From Clostridia bacterium (GTDB lineage: Bacteria; Bacillota; Clostridia; Oscillospirales; CAG-382), in assembly GCA_017537345.1 (NCBI GenBank), contig JAFYKY010000017.1, forward strand, positions 186,001 through 250,000: DNA of 64,000 nt. The letters are read 5' to 3'. Shown here in pieces: positions 35,231 to 43,880 of this stretch. The position numbers and the translations under genes are program-made. Under the pieces are notes generated by a model that saw only the letters and a program-made list of their open reading frames with translations, was not told the DNA's origin and did no database searches. Every line of letters begins with the position of its first letter. Position 1 is the first letter of the stretch.

Positions 35231-35878
35231 TCAGGTCATTTTTTCCTGCTTAACCTTGTGGTCGATAACGTGGCGGGATGCAAGCTCGTTTTTGATATCG
35301 TCTACGGTTATACCCATTTGGGTCATCAAAACCATTACGTGGTATGCAAGGTCTGCGATCTCGTATACTGTGTCACGCTTATCGTCTGCCTTGGCGGCGA
35401 TAATAACTTCGGTAGTTTCTTCGCCAACCTTTTTTAGTATCTTATCAATTCCTTTTTGGAAGAGATAAGTGGTGTATGAACCTTCGGGAAGCTTTGCCTT
35501 TCTGTCAAGCAATAATTCGTACAACCCTTCCATAGAAAAAGGCGCCGCTTCCTCCGAAACAAGCAGGGGAGTATTGAAGCAGGAATCCGTGCCCGTATGG
35601 CAGGCGGGACCGTCTTTGTTTACACGTACTACCAGAGCGTCTTTATCGCAATCTGCTGTTATGGAAACAATGTGTTGGTAGTTTCCGCTGGTTTCACCTT
35701 TAAGCCACAGACATTGTCTGGAACGGCTGTAAAAGCAGGTAAGCTTCTTTTCCAAAGATATTTCCAGACTTTCTTTGTTCATATATGCAAGGGTAAGCAC
35801 GTCACCGCTTGTATTATCAACTATAATTGCGGGAATAAGTCCGTCTTTATCAAATTTCAGTTCGTTTACGTTTATCAT
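35231..35878 (-). CDS. hisIE: Bifunctional phosphoribosyl-AMP cyclohydrolase / phosphoribosyl-ATP diphosphatase
   Basis: Catalyses steps 2 and 3 of histidine synthesis. The N-terminal cyclohydrolase domain carries SRQCLWLKGETSGN (zinc-site cysteine), DCDKDALVVRV and CHTGTDSCF. The C-terminal diphosphatase domain (about 120-205) carries KVGEETTEVIIAAK and EIADLAYHVMVLM. Length is 215. It is the last gene of the leftward his operon; its start overlaps the hisF stop by one base, and the shared terminator follows. Confidence 0.97.
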   Translation of the reverse strand: MINVNELKFDKDGLIPAIIVDNTSGDVLTLAYMNKESLEISLEKKLTCFYSRSRQCLWLKGETSGNYQHIVSITADCDKDALVVRVNKDGPACHTGTDSCFNTPLLVSEEAAPFSMEGLYELLLDRKAKLPEGSYTTYLFQKGIDKILKKVGEETTEVIIAAKADDKRDTVYEIADLAYHVMVLMTQMGITVDDIKNELASRHVIDHKVKQEKMT

Positions 35879-36636
35879 TATAATCTTACCTCAATATCGT
35901 TTTCTCTCAAAGTTTGTTTAAGGTCTTGTATTTTTACTTCTCCGAAATGGAAAATAGATGCCGCCAAGCCTGCGTCAACTCCGGGAAGTGTCTTAAAAAG
36001 CTTAATAAAATCTTCCTTTTTACCCGCACCGCCGGAGGCGATAACGGGAACCGAAACAGCGTTGCATACTGCGTCAAGCATTTCAATGTCAAAACCTTTT
36101 TTAACACCGTCAGTATCGATTGAGTTTACCACAACCTCACCCGCACCGCTTGCAACACATTTTTTGATCCAGCTTATAGCTTCCATTCCCGTGTTTTCTC
36201 TGCCGCCCTTGGCAAAAACACGGAATACACCGTCAACACGTTTTATATCGACAGATAAAACCACGCATTGATCTCCGTATTTTCTTGCGGCGGCGGAAAC
36301 CAGACTCGGGTCTTTTATTGCGCCTGAATTAACGCTTACTTTATCTGCACCGCATTTTAGCACACGGTCAAAATCATCGGTGGTATTAATACCGCCGCCC
36401 ACAGTAAGGGGGATAAAGATGGTGCTTGCAACTTCGGTAAGTATATCCGTAAAAAGCCTTCTTCCTTCGGCAGATGCGGTAATATCGTAAAATACCAGTT
36501 CGTCCGCCATATTGTCGCTGTAATATTTCGCTAACTCCACAGGACTTGAAACGTCCGAAAGACCTTCGAAGTTAACGCCCTTTACAACACGTCCGTTTTT
36601 AACGTCAAGGCAGGGGATAATACGTTTTGTAATCAT
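35878..36636 (-). CDS. hisF: Imidazole glycerol phosphate synthase, cyclase subunit
   Basis: TIM-barrel subunit that, with HisH, converts PRFAR plus ammonia to imidazole glycerol phosphate and AICAR. The signature start MITKRIIPCLDVKNGRVVKG contains catalytic Asp11; the second catalytic Asp is in VNSIDTDGVKKGFD (about 126-139). Phosphate loops GGGINTTDD and ASGGAGK are present. Length is 252. It overlaps hisA by 4 nt, with GAGGTGG upstream of the ATG. Confidence 0.98.
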   Translation of the reverse strand: MITKRIIPCLDVKNGRVVKGVNFEGLSDVSSPVELAKYYSDNMADELVFYDITASAEGRRLFTDILTEVASTIFIPLTVGGGINTTDDFDRVLKCGADKVSVNSGAIKDPSLVSAAARKYGDQCVVLSVDIKRVDGVFRVFAKGGRENTGMEAISWIKKCVASGAGEVVVNSIDTDGVKKGFDIEMLDAVCNAVSVPVIASGGAGKKEDFIKLFKTLPGVDAGLAASIFHFGEVKIQDLKQTLRENDIEVRL

Positions 36637-37346
36637 TTTGCCACCTCAACAGCCTCTTTCAGATCAATAGCGCCGGTGTAATAGGCTTTGCCGATTATTG
36701 CGCCGTAAACGTTCATTTCTTTAAGCGCTCTTACGTCCTCTATACCGGAAACACCGCCGGATGCGATAATATCGATATCGAACATATCCGATAATTCCTT
36801 GTAAAGACTGCGGTTCGTGCCCTGCATCGCTCCGTCCTTTGAAATATCCGTGCAAATAACGGCGGAAACTCCGAGCGAGGTCATCTCTTCAAAGAAATCC
36901 GTTGCGGTTATATCGGAAACCTCCGTCCAGCCTTTAATGGCAACGTAGCCGTCTTTAAGGTCAACGCCAACCGCAATTTTGCTTCCGTATTTTAAAAGAG
37001 CTTTTTTCAGAAACTCCTTGTCCGTTACCGCGGCGGTACCGAGAATTACTCTGTTAACGCCTGCTTTTATATAAGCGTCAACGGTCTCCATATTTCTTAT
37101 TCCTCCGCCCACCTCAACGAAACCGCCAAATGAAGCGCAGATGTTTTCAATAGTTTCTTGGTTTGCGGGAACACCGTTTTTTGCGCCCTCAAGATCAACG
37201 AGATGTATATGATCTGCGCCGCACCTTTTAAAATCCTCCGCAACGGAAACGGGGTTATCGTTGTATACTGTCATCTGCGCGTAATCGCCCTTGTACAAAC
37301 GAACAGCTTTACCGCCGAACAGGTCTATAGCCGGAAATATATTCAT
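36633..37346 (-). CDS. hisA: ProFAR isomerase
   Basis: Isomerises the aminoaldose ProFAR to PRFAR. The TIM barrel of 237 residues has catalytic Asp in IFPAIDLFGGKAVRL (Asp8), phosphate loops VGGGIRN and ASGGVSG, and the second acidic site TDISKDGAMQGTN. I start at the ATG ending at 37346, which overlaps the hisH stop as ATGA; a longer frame beginning inside hisH adds nine residues without support. Confidence 0.97.
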   Translation of the reverse strand: MNIFPAIDLFGGKAVRLYKGDYAQMTVYNDNPVSVAEDFKRCGADHIHLVDLEGAKNGVPANQETIENICASFGGFVEVGGGIRNMETVDAYIKAGVNRVILGTAAVTDKEFLKKALLKYGSKIAVGVDLKDGYVAIKGWTEVSDITATDFFEEMTSLGVSAVICTDISKDGAMQGTNRSLYKELSDMFDIDIIASGGVSGIEDVRALKEMNVYGAIIGKAYYTGAIDLKEAVEVAK

Positions 37347-37969
37347 TTTTGCAAAACCTGCCCTTCTTCGCAAAACGCTTTAAGTATTTTCAGTCCCGCT
37401 TCACCGCTTTTTTCTGGGTGGAACTGGCATCCGTATACGTTGCCCTTTTCCACGGCGGCGGTTACGTTAAAACCGTATTCGGTTACAGCGGCAAGGGAAT
37501 CCTCACAGCTTACCGCGCAAAAGGAGTGAACGAAGTATACGTGTTCACCGTCTTTTGTGTTTTTCATCAGCTTGCTGTCTTTGTTTGTGATATGAAGCTC
37601 GTTCCAGCCCATATGGGGGAGCTTGAGAGTCTGTGTGTATTTGCTCATAGGCACCACTGCGCCGGTCAAAAGACCAAGCCCGTCGTGCTCGCCGTATTCA
37701 AAACTTTTTTCAAAAAGCATCTGCATACCCAGACAAATTCCCAAAAGGGGAGTGCCGCTTTTTGCTTTTTCTTTTACAAAAACATCCAGCCCGCTGTCTT
37801 TCAGCTTTTTAACAGCATCACCGAAAGCGCCTACGCCGGGCAAAATCAGCTTATCTGCTTTATCAAGCATATCTTTATCAGCGGATATAAACACTTCTTC
37901 ACCAATAGCTTTAAAGGAAGATGAAAGTGAAAAAAGGTTTCCCACACCGTAATCAATTATACCGATCAT
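37343..37969 (-). CDS. hisH: Imidazole glycerol phosphate synthase, glutaminase subunit
   Basis: Class I glutamine amidotransferase that feeds ammonia to HisF. The nucleophile Cys is in GICLGMQMLFE (about 76-86), and the His-Glu pair is in YGCQFHPEKSGEAG near residue 183. The oxyanion segment GVGNLFSLSSSF is at the N-terminus and PGVGAFGDAV near 46. Length is 208. It sits between hisB and hisA with overlapping ends on both sides. Confidence 0.97.
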   Translation of the reverse strand: MIGIIDYGVGNLFSLSSSFKAIGEEVFISADKDMLDKADKLILPGVGAFGDAVKKLKDSGLDVFVKEKAKSGTPLLGICLGMQMLFEKSFEYGEHDGLGLLTGAVVPMSKYTQTLKLPHMGWNELHITNKDSKLMKNTKDGEHVYFVHSFCAVSCEDSLAAVTEYGFNVTAAVEKGNVYGCQFHPEKSGEAGLKILKAFCEEGQVLQK

Positions 37970-38556
37970 TATAAAACTCCCTTGGTGGACGGTATCTCGT
38001 CCTTTGTTTCAGGATTTATCGCAACTGCCGCTTTTAAGGTTCTGGCAACGGATTTGAAAGCGCCCTCGACTATATGGTGCGAATTCTTGCCGTCAAGCTT
38101 GCGGATATGCAGACTCATCTGGCAGTTTCTTACGAAAGCGTAAAAGAACTCTTCCACAAGCTCGGTGTCAAAAGAGCCGATCTTTTGGGTGGGAATATCC
38201 AGATCGTAGCACAGACAGCACCGTCCGCTTATATCCGCCGCAGTGAGAATAAGGGTTTCGTCCATAGGCAAAATAAAACTGCCGTAACGGTAAATACCTT
38301 TTTTATCTCCAAGGGCTTTTTCAAACGCCTGACCGAGACAAATACCGATATCCTCTGCGGAATGGTGGAAATCAACGTCGATATCACCTATGCAGGTAAC
38401 GTCCAAATCGAATCTGCCGTGAGAAGCAAACAAGGTAAGCATATGGTTTAAAAAACCGCATCCCGTGTTTATATTGCTTTTTCCCGTGCCGTCAAGGTTC
38501 AGAGAAAGAGAGATATCTGTTTCTTTGGTTTTTCTGTTAATAATTGCGCTTCTCAT
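37969..38556 (-). CDS. hisB: Imidazoleglycerol-phosphate dehydratase
   Basis: Manganese enzyme that dehydrates imidazole glycerol phosphate to imidazole acetol phosphate. The 195-residue monofunctional form has the two metal motifs DVDFHHSAEDIGICLG and KNSHHIVEGAFKSVAR and the N-terminal GFLNHMLTLFASH. It has no histidinol-phosphatase domain, unlike the fused enterobacterial HisB. It overlaps hisC by 4 nt. Confidence 0.98.
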   Translation of the reverse strand: MRSAIINRKTKETDISLSLNLDGTGKSNINTGCGFLNHMLTLFASHGRFDLDVTCIGDIDVDFHHSAEDIGICLGQAFEKALGDKKGIYRYGSFILPMDETLILTAADISGRCCLCYDLDIPTQKIGSFDTELVEEFFYAFVRNCQMSLHIRKLDGKNSHHIVEGAFKSVARTLKAAVAINPETKDEIPSTKGVL

Positions 38557-39620
38557 TTCTTTTCTCCGTAAAGTATTTCTTTTACAGCTTTTATAAACAG
38601 CTCCATCTCCTCCGGAGCTCCGATAGTGATACGGTTGAAATCCTTTATTCTTTCCTTGCTGAAATGCCGTATGAGAATTCCTCGGTTTTTAAGTTCGAGA
38701 TAAAGTTTTTCTCCGCTTATTCTATTACTTTTTGCAAACAAAAAGTTGGTATCGCTGTTTAAAACGGTAAATCCTTCGTTTTCAAGGGCAGCTTTGGTAA
38801 AAGCCCGCGTTTTTATTATCTCACCGCATTTTTCCATATAATATCCGTCGTTATCTACCGTAGCTTCACCGAGCTTTAAAGTAAGTCTGTTGATATTATA
38901 AGGATTGGTGGAATATTTGATTTTTTCAATATCCGCAATAAGCTCCTCACAGCCGAAAGCGTATCCCAATCTTCCGCCCGCAAGACAGCGGGATTTGGAA
39001 AACGTACGTACTACCAGCAGATTATCGTATTTTTCGGTAAGCTTATAACAGCTTTCACCGCCGAAATCCACGTATGCTTCGTCTATAAGCACCACGTTAT
39101 CCGGATTTGTTTTAACGATCTCCTCTATCTGCCAAACGGGAAGCGATATTCCCGTGGGCGCATTGGGATTTGCGATGGCGATGAATTTGTTTATGCCCAG
39201 ATAATCCTTGTAATCGACGGTAAAATCGTCTTTTAAGGGTATTTCCGAATATTCAACACCGTGAAGCTGTGCAAACACCGAATAAAAACCGTAGGTTATA
39301 TCGGGAAAAACAGCACCGTTTTCTCTTCCGAATGCATAAAATGCAAAATTAAGAATATCGTCGGAACCGTTGGAAACAAAGACGTTTTGCGGCTTTACCC
39401 CGTAAAGAGCGGAAAGTTTTTCCTTAAGTACCTTGCAGGTGGGGTCGGAGTACAGACGAAGACTGCCTAAATCCTCTGCGTTAACAGCATTTATTACTTC
39501 GGGCGCGGGGGGATAGGGAGATTCGTTCGTGTTCAGTTTGATGTATTGTTTATCTCTCGGCTGTTCACCGGGGGTATAAGCGTCCGTCTTTTGCAGACAC
39601 CTATCAAGAAATCGGCTCAT
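38553..39620 (-). CDS. hisC: Histidinol-phosphate aminotransferase
   Basis: PLP-dependent fold-type I aminotransferase converting imidazole acetol phosphate to histidinol phosphate. Family features include KLNTNESPYPPAP near the N-terminus, FVSNGSDD (about 86-93), IANPNAPTG (about 152), and the PLP lysine in RTFSKSRCLAGGRLGYAFG near residue 212. Length is 355. It begins 2 nt after the hisD stop. Confidence 0.97.
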   Translation of the reverse strand: MSRFLDRCLQKTDAYTPGEQPRDKQYIKLNTNESPYPPAPEVINAVNAEDLGSLRLYSDPTCKVLKEKLSALYGVKPQNVFVSNGSDDILNFAFYAFGRENGAVFPDITYGFYSVFAQLHGVEYSEIPLKDDFTVDYKDYLGINKFIAIANPNAPTGISLPVWQIEEIVKTNPDNVVLIDEAYVDFGGESCYKLTEKYDNLLVVRTFSKSRCLAGGRLGYAFGCEELIADIEKIKYSTNPYNINRLTLKLGEATVDNDGYYMEKCGEIIKTRAFTKAALENEGFTVLNSDTNFLFAKSNRISGEKLYLELKNRGILIRHFSKERIKDFNRITIGAPEEMELFIKAVKEILYGEKK

Positions 39621-39622
39621 AA

Positions 39623-40897
39623 TTATTCCTCAATGCGTATGGTAACACTTCTTGCGTGGGCATCAAGACCTTCTGCGTTTGCAAAATATGCCACCTTTTT
39701 GCCTATCTTTTTAAGTGCTTCGTTGGTGTAATAGGTAAACTGTGACTTTTTAACAAAATCATCCACTGAAAGAGGGCTTGAAAATCTTGCGGTTCCTCCC
39801 GTGGGAAGCGTGTGGTTGGGGCCGGCAAAATAATCGCCCAAAGCTTCGGGACAGTTTCTGCCCATAAATACGCTTCCTGCGTTGGTGATCTTATCAAGAA
39901 TATCAAAGGGCTGGTCGACCATAAGTTCCAGATGCTCGGGCGCAATTTGGTTTGAAACCGCGATAGCATCAAGCAAATTATCTGTAACAATGATCTTTCC
40001 GTAATTATCGATGGATTTTCTTGCGATCTCCTTGCGGGGAAGAAGCGCAAGCTGTTTTTCTATTTCTTCTGCGGTTGCTTTTGCCAATTCCATACTGTCT
40101 GTTACCAAAACCGCGCTGGCGTTTGCATCGTGTTCCGCTTGGGAAAGAAGGTCTGCCGCCACGTGTGCGGGAACGCTGTTTTTGTCTGCGATAACGAGTA
40201 TTTCGCTGGGTCCGGCGATCATATCAATGGAAACCTGACCGTAAACCTGCTTTTTCGCTTCAGCAACGAAAGCGTTTCCGGGGCCTACTATCTTATCGAC
40301 CTTGGGAATACTTTCCGTGCCGTAAGCAAGAGCGGCAATAGCTTGTGCGCCGCCTGCCTTGAATATGCGGTCAACTCCGGCGGTCTTTGCGGCGGCGAGT
40401 ATTACGGGGTTTACCTTACCGTCTTTACCGGGAGGAGTGGTCATAACTATTGCGGGGCAGCCTGCGATCTTTGCGGGAATACTGTCCATAAGTACGGTGG
40501 ATGGGTAAGCTGCCGTTCCGCCGGGGACGTAAAGTCCTACCTTTTCAATGGGGGTCACCTTCTGACCGATAACCACACCGTCTTTTTCGCTTATAATAAA
40601 GCTGTTACGTACCTGCTTTTGATGAAAAGCTTTAATGTTTTCGGCGGCTTCTTTAAGAATTTCAAGAAATTCTTTATCAACTGCGGCGAACGCCTCGTTT
40701 ATTTCCGCTTCGCTTACTTCCAAAGAAGAAATGGCGGCTTTATCAAACTTTTCCGTATATTCCAAAACCGCCTTGTCGCCGTTTTCTCTTACGTTTGCGA
40801 TAATTTCTTCAACCGGACCGCTTACACCGGTAATATATTCCTGCCTTTCAAAAATCTTTTCTGCGGGAATTTTTCCGTATTCAAAAATGCGTATCAT
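39623..40897 (-). CDS. hisD: Histidinol dehydrogenase
   Basis: Zinc- and NAD-dependent enzyme for the last two oxidations from histidinol to histidine. The 424-residue protein has GLYVPGGTAAYPSTVLM (about 126-142), KIVGPGNAFVAEAKK and the signature IDMIAGPSEILVIAD (about 245). The catalytic His and zinc ligands are in SQAEHDANASAVLVT, and GPNHTLPTGGTARF is near the end. It overlaps hisG by 4 nt. All expected residues are present. Confidence 0.98.
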   Translation of the reverse strand: MIRIFEYGKIPAEKIFERQEYITGVSGPVEEIIANVRENGDKAVLEYTEKFDKAAISSLEVSEAEINEAFAAVDKEFLEILKEAAENIKAFHQKQVRNSFIISEKDGVVIGQKVTPIEKVGLYVPGGTAAYPSTVLMDSIPAKIAGCPAIVMTTPPGKDGKVNPVILAAAKTAGVDRIFKAGGAQAIAALAYGTESIPKVDKIVGPGNAFVAEAKKQVYGQVSIDMIAGPSEILVIADKNSVPAHVAADLLSQAEHDANASAVLVTDSMELAKATAEEIEKQLALLPRKEIARKSIDNYGKIIVTDNLLDAIAVSNQIAPEHLELMVDQPFDILDKITNAGSVFMGRNCPEALGDYFAGPNHTLPTGGTARFSSPLSVDDFVKKSQFTYYTNEALKKIGKKVAYFANAEGLDAHARSVTIRIEE

Positions 40898-41529
40898 TTG
40901 TTTTCCACCTGCTTTGCCATTTCGGATACAATGGCGTCAATTTCATTGTTTTTAAATTTATAGCTTACCTTATTTACGATAAGCCGTGCGCTTATGGGAA
41001 CTACGTCTTCTATTACCTCAAGGTTATTCTCTCTCAAGGTACTGCCGGTTTCGACAATATCCACGATAACATCGGAAAGATCCAAAATAGGCGCCAGCTC
41101 TATAGAACCGTTAAGGTTAATAATATCTATATCACGGCATTTTTTATCATAAAAGCACTGTGCTATATAAGGGAATTTGGTTGCCACCCGCAATGTGGAT
41201 GTTTTGGAATCGGTAAAGCCTTTTTTTGCGGCAACCGCCATTCTGCATTTCCCCATATTAAGATCCAAAAGCTCGTACACGTCCGGTCTGTATTCAAGAA
41301 TAATATCCTTGCCCGCAACACCGATATCGGCGGCGCCTCTTTCAACGTAAATTGAAACGTCGGAAGGCTTTACCCAAAAATAACGTATACACTTTTCTTC
41401 ATTTTCGAAAATAAGCTTTCTGTTTGTTTCTTCGATAGAAGGACATTCGTAGCCTGCGGCTTTGAACATATTGTAGACCTTTTCGCCCAGTCTGCCTTTG
41501 GGTAATGCTATATTAACAGTTTTCTTCAA
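40894..41529 (-). CDS. hisG: ATP phosphoribosyltransferase, short form
   Basis: First enzyme of histidine synthesis, joining ATP and PRPP. The 211-residue form lacks the C-terminal regulatory domain and therefore needs HisZ, encoded just upstream and overlapping by 17 nt. Family features are NIALPKGRLGEKV at the start, RGAADIGVAGKDII (about 63-76) and the PRPP loop DIVETGSTLRENNL (about 157-170). Feedback by histidine should act through the HisG-HisZ complex, as known for short-form enzymes. Confidence 0.97.
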   Translation of the reverse strand: MKKTVNIALPKGRLGEKVYNMFKAAGYECPSIEETNRKLIFENEEKCIRYFWVKPSDVSIYVERGAADIGVAGKDIILEYRPDVYELLDLNMGKCRMAVAAKKGFTDSKTSTLRVATKFPYIAQCFYDKKCRDIDIINLNGSIELAPILDLSDVIVDIVETGSTLRENNLEVIEDVVPISARLIVNKVSYKFKNNEIDAIVSEMAKQVENK

Positions 41530-42619
41530 TTAAATTCACCTTTCCGTTCTCTGCCTTGTACAACCTCTTCCACCTTTTTCCTTCGGGCAGGGAAGCGGTT
41601 ACCAATAATTTTTCATCCTCGGGAAGAGATTTTATAAAGTTTACAAGCTGGCAAATATTCGTGTTTTCACCGCGAAGTACTACGGTGTCTATCATCGGAA
41701 GCGTATCGGTATTTTCCAATCTGCTTAAAAGATCGGTGTATACCGCAAAGCCAATAGCCTTGCTTTTTCTTCCCATTTTTTTAAGGAGCTTATCGTACTG
41801 ACCGCCGGACAAAATACCGGCAGGAACACCTTCTATATACCCCTTGAAAACCACACCGCTGTAATATTTGAGGTCGTTTCCTACGGAAAGATCAACGTTT
41901 ATCTTGCCTTCATAACCCCAACCTTCAAGTAGCTTGCAAAGTGAGAAAAGCTCGTTAAGCGCTTCTTTTTCGTTTTCTTCGGTAAGTGCTTCAAACAAAT
42001 TTTTATAAACTGTTTCGGGTGCACCGGCGCAGATTACAAGGGAATTAAGCTTGTTTGTTTTCTCTTCGTCAAGCTCTAAGCCCTTGCAAAGGGATAAAAG
42101 CTCGTGGGCGTTTTTGTTTTGCAGGCATTTAACTACCTTATCTTTATCCTTTTTTGAAAGTGCGCAGTTTTCCAAAACAGAGCTTATAAGCCCCATGTGA
42201 GAAATATCGAGAATAAAATCTTCGGAAATCGCAGATAAGCTTTGTGCCGCAAGCAATACCACCTCGGCAATCTCGTAATCGCTTAAATCACCTACACACT
42301 CAAGCCCCGTCTGCATAATTTCACGGAAAGAATGTGTTCCGCCGCTTACACGGTACACGTTTTCATTGTAGTACACCTTTTGTACTTCGCCGCTGATATC
42401 GGGGGCATTTTTTATAATGGAAAGGGTAACGTCCGGCTTCATTGCAAGAAGCCTGCCGCTTCTGTCCGTAAAGGTTATAACCTCATCGGAAATAAGGAAA
42501 TCTTTGTTTGCAACGTATAGATCGTATTCCTCAAATCTGCTCATTTTATAACGGGTATATCCGTATTTTTCAAATAATTCTCTTAAAGCGAATACCGCTT
42601 TTTCGTCACGGCGCATCAT
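41513..42619 (-). CDS. hisZ: ATP phosphoribosyltransferase regulatory subunit
   Basis: Histidyl-tRNA synthetase-like protein without synthetase activity that assembles with short HisG and carries the histidine feedback site. It has class II motif 2-like segments (FTDRSGRLLAMKPDVTLSIIKN, of which MKPDVT is the key part) and the late SGGQYDKLL and GFAVYTDLL. Length is 368. It overlaps yerC by 4 nt and hisG by 17 nt. Two adjacent ATGs begin the frame; either could be used. Confidence 0.95.
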   Translation of the reverse strand: MMRRDEKAVFALRELFEKYGYTRYKMSRFEEYDLYVANKDFLISDEVITFTDRSGRLLAMKPDVTLSIIKNAPDISGEVQKVYYNENVYRVSGGTHSFREIMQTGLECVGDLSDYEIAEVVLLAAQSLSAISEDFILDISHMGLISSVLENCALSKKDKDKVVKCLQNKNAHELLSLCKGLELDEEKTNKLNSLVICAGAPETVYKNLFEALTEENEKEALNELFSLCKLLEGWGYEGKINVDLSVGNDLKYYSGVVFKGYIEGVPAGILSGGQYDKLLKKMGRKSKAIGFAVYTDLLSRLENTDTLPMIDTVVLRGENTNICQLVNFIKSLPEDEKLLVTASLPEGKRWKRLYKAENGKVNLIEENC

Positions 42620-42915
42620 AATATCTCATCTCCGCTTTCTTTAAGTCTGTCAAGTACTATACGGTATCCGTCGCTGTAATTTATGCATTTGTTTACTCTG
42701 CTTATGGTAGCGGAGCTTGCGCCGGTATCCCGTGAAACGTCATTGTAATTTTTCCCTTTATCAAGCTGTTGCGCCACAAGAAATCTGAGTGAAAGAGCCT
42801 CAAGCTCTTTTATGGTGCAAATATCCTTAAAAAACTTTTCGCATTCCTCGGTAGTCTTTAAAGAAAGTATGGCTTTATACAAAGCTTCTGTTTCTTGATT
42901 ATGCATTGATTTCAT
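42616..42915 (-). CDS. yerC: TrpR-family regulator YerC (HisR-type)
   Basis: 99-residue protein of the YerC/YecD group of the TrpR superfamily. The helix-turn-helix spans about residues 50-85, with IKELEALSLRFLVAQQL followed by YNDVSRDTGASSATISRVNKCI. As first gene of the his operon, overlapping hisZ by 4 nt, it fits the TrpR-type histidine regulators (HisR) described for Gram-positive bacteria. Its own promoter contains a dyad between -35 and -10, the expected place for repressor binding. That it senses histidine is inference from position and family. Confidence 0.88.
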   Translation of the reverse strand: MKSMHNQETEALYKAILSLKTTEECEKFFKDICTIKELEALSLRFLVAQQLDKGKNYNDVSRDTGASSATISRVNKCINYSDGYRIVLDRLKESGDEIL

Positions 42916-42948
42916 TACGCTTCACACCTTAAAAAAAGAATTTTTGCT

Positions 42949-42977
42949 ATTTTAACACTTTAGTGCGCTAAAGTCAA
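42949..42977 (-). promoter_or_regulatory. his operon promoter
   Basis: On the minus strand, TTGACT (42977-42972), 17 nt, TAAAAT (42954-42949). The start site would be near 42942, giving a leader of about 27 nt before yerC. The spacer is filled by the operator-like dyad listed separately. Confidence 0.75.
42957..42974. promoter_or_regulatory. Putative HisR (YerC) operator
   Basis: ACTTTAG-TGCG-CTAAAGT, a dyad with perfect 7-nt arms and a 4-nt centre, lying between the -35 and -10 of the his promoter and touching the -35. The TTAG/CTAA half-site look is similar to TrpR-family operators. The likely ligand is the YerC protein encoded by the first gene, acting as an autoregulated repressor. No other copy was noticed in the window. 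Confidence 0.65.
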
Positions 42978-43050
42978 TACTAAAATAACATTATTGTGGT
43001 TTTAAACAATAATATTTTCAAAAAACAGTAAATAAAGTGGATTAAACATC

Positions 43051-43079
43051 TTGATTTTTTTCTGCATAAGAAATATAAT
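43051..43079 (+). promoter_or_regulatory. proBAC promoter
   Basis: TTGATT (43051-43056), 17 nt, TATAAT (43074-43079). Transcription near 43086 would begin downstream of the in-frame ATG at 43083, which therefore cannot be the proB start. This supports ATG 43113. Confidence 0.72.
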
Positions 43080-43112
43080 AAGATGAAAAATTATTCAACG
43101 GACGGAAATATT

Positions 43113-43880
43113 ATGCGAATAGTTATAAAAATAGGAACGAGCACATTGGCTCATCCCACGGGCCATCTTAACATACGCCGAGTAGAGGAAATGTGCAAAA
43201 TAATAAGTGATATGAAAAACGCCGGCAATGAAGTTATACTTGTGTCTTCAGGTGCTATCGGAATGGGCGTAGGTAAATTGGGACTTTCCTCCCGTCCTTC
43301 GGATATTCCTACAAAGCAGGCTGCGGCATCGGTGGGTCAATGCGAGCTTATGTATACTTATGACAGAATCTTCTGCCAGTATCATCATACGGTTGCACAG
43401 CTTTTGATTACGGGTGAAGACGTAAAGAACGAAACACGGCATAATAATTTTAACAATACATTGGAAAGATTACTGGAACTCAATGCAATTCCGGTAATTA
43501 ACGAAAACGATACCGTTGCCACAGAGGAAATCGTTATCGGCGATAACGATACCCTTGCCGCTATTGTTGCAAGCTCTGTCAAGGCAGATAAGCTGATTTT
43601 ACTTTCGGATATCGACGGTCTGTATACTGCAGATCCCCACACGGATCCCCATGCAAAGCTTATTCCTTTTGTTCATTGTATAGACGATAAGCTTTCCGCC
43701 CTTGCAGGCGGTACCGCATCGGGTCAGGGTACGGGCGGTATGGTAACCAAGCTTCAGGCGGCAAAGATATGTATGGATTGCGGTTGTGAAATGATAATCA
43801 CAAACGGTAACAACCCGGAAAATCTCTATGATATTCTGGATGGAAAGACCGTAGGCACCACTTTTACGGAGAGAAAATAA
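43113..43880 (+). CDS. proB: Glutamate 5-kinase
   Basis: Phosphorylates glutamate, the first step of proline synthesis. The amino acid kinase domain shows VIKIGTSTL at the start, [23 protein letters not shown] and [12 protein letters not shown], and the late [14 protein letters not shown]. Length is 255, lacking the C-terminal PUA domain of many bacterial forms. ATG 43113 is chosen because the promoter start falls after the other in-frame ATG and because [10 protein letters not shown] is the normal N-terminus. The stop overlaps the proA region by one base (TAATG). Confidence 0.96.
   Translation: MRIVIKIGTSTLAHPTGHLNIRRVEEMCKIISDMKNAGNEVILVSSGAIGMGVGKLGLSSRPSDIPTKQAAASVGQCELMYTYDRIFCQYHHTVAQLLITGEDVKNETRHNNFNNTLERLLELNAIPVINENDTVATEEIVIGDNDTLAAIVASSVKADKLILLSDIDGLYTADPHTDPHAKLIPFVHCIDDKLSALAGGTASGQGTGGMVTKLQAAKICMDCGCEMIITNGNNPENLYDILDGKTVGTTFTERK

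Noticed and set aside
43083..43112. Upstream proB start at ATG 43083
   Set aside because: It lies before the predicted transcription start (about 43086), has no ribosome binding site, and adds residues absent from the family.
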